NCBI RefSeq assembly: GCF_954871325.1
Contig: NC_088775.1
Location: 57,637,561-57,701,560 of the forward strand
Origin: Gordionus sp. m RMFG-2023
Lineage: Eukaryota > Nematomorpha > Gordioida > Chordodea > Parachordodidae
Direction: 5' to 3'
DNA length: 64,000 nt
The notes beneath the pieces are model-generated. The model was not told the origin of the DNA and searched no databases. It was given only the letters and a program-made list of their open reading frames with translations. Position numbers and translations under genes: made by a program. The first letter of the stretch is position 1. Every line of letters begins with the position of its first letter. This document shows, in pieces, positions 52,901-61,900 of the stretch.

Positions 52901-55900
52901 AAATGCTAATACAAAATTGATTATTTAAAATTATATATATTTCATTTTTTTTATGAAAATCCTTTATTGTGTAGAATTTATATTTCAAATTTTAATAAAA
53001 ATCCATTTGCGATTATTAAAAAAAAATATATAATTGAGATTGCATTATTTTAGTTATTAGCTCTTAATAAAAATAAAGCTATAACGTACTCTCTTTTTTA
53101 AGAAAGTAGAGAACACTAATTTTTTGAGGAGAATATTTGTAGCTATACTATAACAAGATAGCTTAAGATTAATAAATATCTTGGGCAGGGCTTGCCCTTA
53201 AAAATAATAAATAGTTATAATTCATTTTTTTTAGCCCTGCCCTAAATCCCGAGCCCAGTCCGAAATTTTTAATTGAAAATACCAAGGATTGAAACCGAAT
53301 CTGGTTAAACCCGCTTTTTTGGTGAACCCTAACCTAAGCCAGAACTCTCTTTAAATATTTCTCCTGAACCCGAACTAAAAATATAAACCAATTCGGTCTG
53401 GGTTCAATAAGTTTTTAAATATTATATTTTTAATCTTATAAATATGTTTTTAATTAATTTTTTAAATTAAATATTACTATTTTATTTAAAAGGCTTAATT
53501 GTATTTAAAAAATTTTCACATCAATCACCTTTATTTCCTTCTTATTAGCTTATATTTTCTACAATCAAATATTTGAAAAATCTTCAAGCTAGAATATAAA
53601 AAATATTATTAGAAGTGATGAAAACTTAAATTTCTGCAGAAAAAATTTATAGCATAACCTGTGATGATGGTAGAAATATGGTTAAATCTATTCGATAACT
53701 AAATATCAACAGATTTTTGGGGAGGTTGAACATTGACAATTCTCCTGATGATGCCTTTCTTAGCTCTTTAGAGACTTAATTTCACAATTTTCAAAGCCCT
53801 TCAATATTAGACCCCATGGAAAGATTTTAGAATGTGATTCGAGTTTATGGCATTCAAAGCGCTGCTTATATCCTACAATTGATATTGAAGATGAATTTAA
53901 GGAAGATTACAATTTCGGTCATATCAATGGCCATGTTAATTAATAAAAAACTAAGAATGCTTACAGTTTCAAAGCTTATAAAAGTTACAATTAGTTAAAA
54001 CCAAACTATGATATGCTAAAACAGCTCATTAAGTTAAAAGATTTTTATCAGAATTTTGCTAATTTGGATTAAACTATTATTTTTTGGATTAAACTATTAT
54101 TTGACAATTGAAGAATGGAGCGAAATAGATGATATATTAAAGATACTGAAACCACTAAAAATATCACCAAAGATTTTGCAGAGCGAGCAATTAACTTTGA
54201 GTGGTTTTTAAAATGTTTCTTGGAGATTGAGACTATCGACACTCTTTTTACCAATGTATTAGCAACTAGCATAGTACGGAAACATGATACCAAAAATGAT
54301 GTATTTGGATCTTAGATAACATTTTAATAGTAACACTTTTGGCAAAATAACATTTAATAAATTTATGGACGAGAATGCAAAATCGAAGATGTATTAATAT
54401 TATAGATGATGAAATTACTGTTGATATTGACATGCCATCCCTAATGATGAATTAAACTTCAATATTGGAAGGAATGAAGAAAATCCAGCCTGAAATTGTT
54501 AAACTTTCTCAAGTGGCCTTATCAGTTCCAGTCACATAAGGCAGCATGGAAAGATAATTTTCTTCATTAAATTATATTATGACCATATAGATCTAGAATG
54601 AACAATAATTTTTTAGAAGGTATATTAATTATACACTTGAATAAGCTTATTAAAATAGATGAATTATGAATATAACTAATGTTATATTATCAGAAGTATC
54701 TGGCGAGCTCCTCGGCACACTATGCAATTCCCTTATCAAGCGTGCTTTAAATTCAGCTCATCATGACCACTCTTACTGCTTTTCCAGTTCAAGTCCTAAT
54801 CAAAAAATTCAGCAGTCGAATTTCAGTCAAAGCAGGATACAAAAGCAGGATTAAATCAAATTTTCATTGCCTTTTTAACTCATTCCCCTCTTGATTTTGT
54901 TTTAACTGTAATATAATGTCACTTTATTTGTTATTTCTTATGCATGTTTTATTATATGTTAAATTTATCAAAGTTATTTTATTTTGTATTATCAGATACA
55001 ACTATTTTATTTATTTATATACATTTTTATTTTGTATAAGTTTATTAAAAAAAAATTTTTATGTCCGACCCGGGCACGAATTTCTTATTCAAGTCTGACC
55101 CTAGCCCAATTAAAAATTTTTTTGAATATATCTTAGACAAAACAAAAATTATCAAATGAAAATATTTCATAACTGTTATAACAGATTAATATTCTAGATT
55201 TTATGTTCCTAAGTGTATTATATAATATATATTTTATTTAACCTGATAGAATATGATGTATGTAAAATGTAAGTAATAGAGTTTTAATACAAATTACATT
55301 CACAGTTGAGTTGTTAAACGCTACTTTTAAAAGTAGCGCGCTACCGCTATCGCTATTTGTTTAAAAAGGTAGCGCGCTACCGCTATCTCTATTTGTCAAA
55401 AAAAGTAGCTCGATATTAGTTACTATTAAAAAAAATTTACAAACAAATTTTTTATTTTTTGCTTATAATGTTATTGTATAGTAAATATATAAAAATCAAC
55501 ATTTATAAATAATAAAATATAGTTAGTTTTGATTATAAAAAAATTTATGTAATAAAAATAAATATTTATGTAATTTGTTGCATTTTAATAATAAAATCAT
55601 TTCAATATTATCATCCCCAAGTCTAGAGCGACGATCAGAAAGTATAAGTTTTGCCTTATTAAATAATCTCTCGACACTAGCACTTGAGGATAAGGGCATA
55701 TTTAATCTTATATACATATTTTTAATATAAGATAGATTATCAATAATTTTATTTGCAAGTACATCGTATGTCTGGCATCCTATTATCATTTTGAGGGCTG
55801 CCACAGATCTTCTTTCTAAAGTTCTAGGATCTAGTTAATGGCCTGTGATTCCCAAATAAGCTCAAAAATATTTAATCAGATTAATTTATAAATATAAATA

Positions 55901-58900
55901 AGTTTTTACTTCTGTTATGTGTTCAACTATCTCCCGTGGTATATATATATGATATCTCTTTTAACTCTACTATTAGAGCATCTTTCATCATTTTAAAGTT
56001 ACCTGCTATTTTATTCATTAGTGTCTGGCGGCATAAAATTGTTGTACCAAGGGGATAGAGTTTAATCATCATAGTAAATTATGGATTATCAACTAAGGAC
56101 ATTGACCGAACTGTATAAATTATAAAATCAACAATAACTTTATCAGCCAATTTCTGAGAAATATTGTCATTTGCATTAATTAATTTGGTTTGAATTGAAT
56201 TAATCTTTTTCGCCTATACCAAAATTATTTAGATGTTTCTACATTTCCGTAATACTCATGAACAGTCTTATAAAATAAATATTATTAGAACGTAAAAATG
56301 ACAATTTACCTTTAGGTGTTTCTTGAGGTTATAGCTACTGGATTAATTTGGGGAAATATTTTTTTTTACATTTTAAACAAATAAATTTGAAACCAGTTTT
56401 GGTTATATATTTATCTAAAAAAAATTTCAAATCTAGGGAATGGGAAATTTGTATTATAGCTATTAAGAACATTTTCTTCCCTTGGTATCTTCCATTTCAT
56501 TAATATCATTGTCTGAATCACTTTCAATGATTTGGATATCCATAGGCGATGACATTTTAAATTATTAACACGTGATTTAAGTTTATAATACAAAGGAAAA
56601 TATAAATTACAAATTGAAATTATATTTTAATTTCAAAATTAAATATTAAATAATAAAAATTATAATTAATTATGATATTATATTTAAATTTTCATGTTTA
56701 CTTACCTTCATTATATTTTTTAAAAGTAGTGAAGTAGCGGCTACTTAGCTACTTTCAAAAAAAGTAGCGCGCTATAAAATTAAATAATTACAAAAAAAGT
56801 AGCCGCTATTAGCTATAGCTACCAAAAAAGTTGGCGCGCTACTTTAACAGCTCTGATTCATAGGATTTGTTAATTTGGAAAATGGAAATTACATAGATGA
56901 ATAAATGAAATTTGTTAGATGAAAAATGACATGTGATTCTGATTAACATTTCGATAAACAATATGATTATTTTCTAATATTTAATTCTCGGGCGGGCTTC
57001 GGAAAGAGAATTTCTTATATACTTATATATTATTCATTTTATATTCCATATTTGTTAAAAGATATATATATATATTATAAAGACAAACTATAAAATTAAA
57101 TTTGAAGAAAATAGTTTGAAGTTTGAAACAATTATTTTATTCTTTCTAAATATTGAATGATGCATTATTTTAAAATATAAACATAATTTTTACGGAAATA
57201 AATAACTAACCTTCAAATTTTTGAACCTAACCAGCCTAAACCCATTTTTACCAAACCAGAACTAACCCGAACCTGAACCTGGAAAATTTTTTAAAAAAAG
57301 GTTTCAATTCCGAAAAAAATGTACATTTTATAAGATTAAAATTTTAAAAATCTCTAATTGATTTGTCCTAATTAGGCCTACAAAAAAACGTATTCGATTC
57401 GAAAATTCGAAGCGAATAATTGCGCTATTCGTATTCGTACGAATAATAAAATCATTATTCGTTTCGATTCGTCGAATATTCGATTCGATTCGAAAATTTT
57501 TCTAAAGCTTATAAAATATTTTGCAAAAATTTTTTTACAGATGTTTAAAGATGACACTTTTAAGGACTCTCTAAACTAATTGTCATTACAATATAAAAAT
57601 TTATAGAAAATAAACGAAATAAAACCCAATGATTTCATATAACGTTAACCAAACAAATTGACCAAAATATCCGACTTTTAAAATTTGAATTGCTTATAAA
57701 AAAATATTTAAACTATTTCTTCAATCTAATATTCAAATTTTATTAAAATTTTCTAAAAATGTACAATAATCTCATTTTATAAAAATAGAAAATAATACAC
57801 AAAAATATAAAATTATAGTAAATCCGAATTTGATAATATCCAATTTTTTAAGCATAAAGTCATTCTAATAGTATCCTCCTTCAAAGACATTCTATTTTTT
57901 ATTATCATATTTGTTCCAATTGAGAACAACCGTTCACATGAAGCCGAAGATCCCTGAATTGACAAAATATCAGTTGCCATTTTCGACAACACAGGAAAAC
58001 GATCCCCATGCAATATCCACCATTCTAAGGGACTCTTATTTGAACTGATTCTTTTTCGTTAAGATATGTCTCCACCTCACATAATGATGCCATGTTATAT
58101 TGTTTAAAAATTCTATCCATGTTCGCCTGTACTATTGGGTTAACTGATGTTGATTTGATATTATATTTTATTTTGTAAACATTATATACATCTTTAAATT
58201 TTTCTAATAGATTTGTCGTGTCTATGTTATATGTAGTTGGTAGTTGCTCAAAAAATTCCATTTTTAGTCTAGGATCCAGTATTGTTGATATTATATTGTG
58301 AATATTTGTTAAGTTATAATAAGTTTCTATTTTCTCAATCGCACTGATAGAGTTTATAAAATCTAGATCAAATGAATTTAAATGTTCGATTAAAGAAACA
58401 TAGAAAGGGATTACAAGATTTAGGGTAGGATATGTGTCACCACATATATCTTCGTAAAATCAAAAAAGTCTTTAATTTGTTTTGTATGTTTATTAAAGTA
58501 GTCCAATCATCCTGATAAAAAATAATAATTAGTAAATAAAATTAAATTACTTCGCTCAGTTAGTTTTCTTTCTTCGATATCAGATATATCATCATATATC
58601 TGAGTCACAACTTCATCAATAGCCCTTCTCATTTTAAAAGCTCTTTCGACCATTAAATAAGAGCTATTCCATCTGATGGATGTGTCTAATTTTAATTTTA
58701 AATATTTCATAGGGGGAAGTAGGGAGGAACACACATTTTGCATAATATTTGTTTTTGTAAAATAATTGCGAATAATCTTTATGATTGTTCTTAATTTTGA
58801 TACTTGCTTGTCTACTTTCTTAAGTATTTCCTGTACTACTAAATTGAGTACATGTGCAAAACATCGCACATGTAAAATTTCACAATTTGGGTGTTTTATA

Positions 58901-61900
58901 CGAAGATTTTTTATGAAAGTAGAATTAGAGCTAGCATTATCGCAAGTAATTGCTATCTTACTTATGTACTTATGTCGATATTATAATTTTTTATAATTTG
59001 AGAAAACTCTCTCAGTAAATGGAACTATATCCAATAACAATGATTTCATCTCCCATTTTTCATCAATAAAGTGGCAGATCAACCCTAAAAATGGTACAGT
59101 AGGGCTTGACCATATATCAGTTGTAAAGTTAATTTGGCATTTAAAATTATTTTAACTTTATTGAATTCTTTATTAAAAATTTCATTCATATATAGTTTAA
59201 TTGACGGTATTGAGCATATTTTTATTTCAGGATTTAAAGCTCTAATGATGGACTTGAATTCCTGAGTGGCGAGAATTTTAAAAGGTATATTTGACTTTAG
59301 CAAAAATTTTAATAAATAATGCTTAACATCATCAGCATTTGTTTTGGGTGTATCATTTAAATAGTTTCTAATAGTATTATTTTGTTTTTGATGAAATCTT
59401 TTGTTATGATTAATTAGTGCTAACGTAGTTTTTTTCTTGCACATCTCCACATTGCATATTTTACATTTAGCTGTTTCTTTTTTAGCATCATGGAGATAAT
59501 TTTTTCCGCCTAGCATTAAAAGGTTCAGTTTGATCAGAGATTGATGCAGATCTTGAACTATTTGAGGATTGACTATGTCCTTCACCACATCTTCTTCCAT
59601 CAAGATTTTCTAATTGATCTTTGAATATATTTTAACATTATATCATATAAAATCCAAGTTTACCATCCTTCCTGAAATTCCAGATTAATGACACATTAGA
59701 AGCTGAAAGAAAAAACAGTAAATTTAAACAGTGGCATAGGCATGGGGGGGGGGGTCTTTTTTTAAAAAATAAAATTATTTTAATTTACTATTTTTATTCC
59801 TATTATGAATTAGCAAAACCTTAGAGAAAATTAGACCTTTCTTTATAAATTCAAATCAAAAATAGCAATATGATAATATTAGTTTTAAATAATATTTATT
59901 TTTGTAAAATAAATTCTTAGTTATAACATTTATATAATTTTTTTATTAATTCTTAAAATCTATGGAAATACTATTTTAATCAAAGTACAGTGTATTATTT
60001 ATATATTTTTTTAAATTTATATTTTATGTAATTGTTAAATTACATTTTTTTAAATATAAATTTCCTTTATTTAATCATGTATTTATTTTTATTATTTATT
60101 AGAGGTGAAGGTGATTATGACAAAATAAAATTTTTAAAATTATTATCTATTTAAAATATCATTTTAAATATTTGCATATAAAATATAACAAAATTTTAGA
60201 AAGTATTTCATTATAGATTTTATTTATTAAAAATACTTTAGTAGCATAAATTTCCTTTATTTAATCATGTATTTATTTTTATTATTAATATAATTTTATT
60301 AGTTAGAGGTGAAGGTGATTATGACAAAATAAAATTTTTAAAATTATAATCTATTTAAAATATATACATTTTAAATATTTGCATATAAAATATAACAAAA
60401 TTTTAGAAAGTATTTCATTATAGATTTTATTTAATATATAAAAATACTTTAGTAGCATAAATTTCCCTTATTTAATTATTAATATAATTTTTAGAGGTGA
60501 TCATGACAATGTAATAGAGGATGAAGATATTTTAATGCACTATCTGAATTAGATTGTCTTTAAAATTTGCCAAAAATAAGCTTACTAAATGGGAAAAGGA
60601 TTTTCCTAATCAAATAATAAGAACTAGTCAAAAAATTTTAGTTATTTATCTGCCAGGAGCTCGAGAATATGGGAAAGAGGCACACTCTATAAAAATGTTT
60701 TGACTTGTTCATAACATCAAAAATGATTAAAGAGAAACAATCAAAATAAAATAATTATATTTTACGTTAAAGCTTTTCCTTTTCTTCCATTAAACTTTTT
60801 CAGCAAATATAACTTGTTATAATTTGATATTTGATAATAGGAAATAAAATAAAACGAAATGATATCCACTAGGAAAATTTAATTACTTCTTTTTATTTTA
60901 CTTGCAATAATATATTTTGCGAATAATTACGAATATTTATATATAAATAATTTCGAATAATACGAATAATTTTCCTCATTATTCATATTCGATTCGAAAT
61001 TTCGAATCGAATAATTGTGTTATTCGTATTCGTAAAATACGAATCATCGAATATCAAATAACAAATAATTCGTTTTAGGCCTAGTCCTAATACAGGAGAA
61101 ATTTTAATTTTTTTTTAGCAAAAGAAGCGAAAATATTATTTTTAATTTTAAGGTCTCAAACTTTAAAATTTTTTTAGGCGGAGCCCGGGTTCAGACCGGT
61201 TTGGCGAAAATATTTCTTATATATTTTCGAAAATTTCTGAATAAATGTTGTCAGAGAAGGAAACACTTATATATTTTAACGATTTAGGGCGTAAAAATTG
61301 TAATCAGTTATTGTAAAGCTGATATTAAAATATGATTATAAATTTAGTAAAACTCTTTGTAATAATAAGGATGTTAATTACTATTAATTGAATTTGAAAG
61401 TCTTATCTGAAGCATATCTGACGTTATGTTAAAGGAATCGGTTATTGTTAACTCCTCGCGATTGTTATTTGATTTTTTTACTCTATCTATCTGATAATGT
61501 TTCAAAAAAATTTTAGTAAGATAGCCAAAAATTCAATATTTGCAACAATTTGAATTTAACTGATTATCAAAATATACATAATATTTTATGATAGAATTTA
61601 ATAAGAAATTGGTCTTAATTTAAATTTTAACTTTCTCTGTAGTTTACTAAATTTCATGTCCGCTTGGAAGTCTACATACAAGATTTTACTGTATTTAAGT
61701 TCAAATGAGTTAACATTTTAGAGTTATGAGTTAATTCCCTCCCATATTTTATTATAGTACTTATAGCCAAAAATATTTACCGTTTTAAAATTTATTATGT
61801 TTAAATTAGGAATATCTAATTTAATAATGCTTGTGGAATTATTTTTTTCTTTTAAAGAATGCCCAAAGATAAATTATTTTGTCCTTTCGACGATCAATCT

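Larger units (their letters stand above)
57373..61083. mobile_element. T13: hAT with ATTCGAATCGAA repeats
   Basis: Ends TAGGCCTACAAAAAAACG and CGTTTTAGGCCTA, flanked by a perfect 8-bp duplication GTCCTAAT (57365-57372, 61084-61091). Subterminal DNA on both sides is packed with ATTCGATTCGAA/TTCGAATCGAAT palindromes. It holds the least broken hAT transposase of the window. A CAGTGGCATAGG-type end at 59729 starts an insertion in its 5' part. Confidence 0.9.
57213..61215. repeat. Diverged GGCCCGGG-family repeat split by T13
   Basis: 57213-57372 (AACCCGAACCTGAACCTGG) and 61084-61215 (GGCGGAGCCCGGGTTCAGAC, CGGTTTGGC) look like the two sides of one repeat into which T13 inserted, joined by the duplication GTCCTAAT. 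Confidence 0.5.
47599..61857 (+). other. RRAGC: RagC intron of 14,259 bases
   Basis: Begins GTAAAT after CIYG and ends TTTTAAAG. It is filled by T10 with T11, + strand hAT relics, T12 and T13. The phases on both sides agree (2 to 2), so one glycine codon is split across it. Confidence 0.85.

Noticed and set aside
54666-54854. 62-codon + strand ORF ([16 protein letters not shown]) as a small host gene
   Set aside because: No homology recognised, no splice or promoter context, and it follows a decayed transposase.
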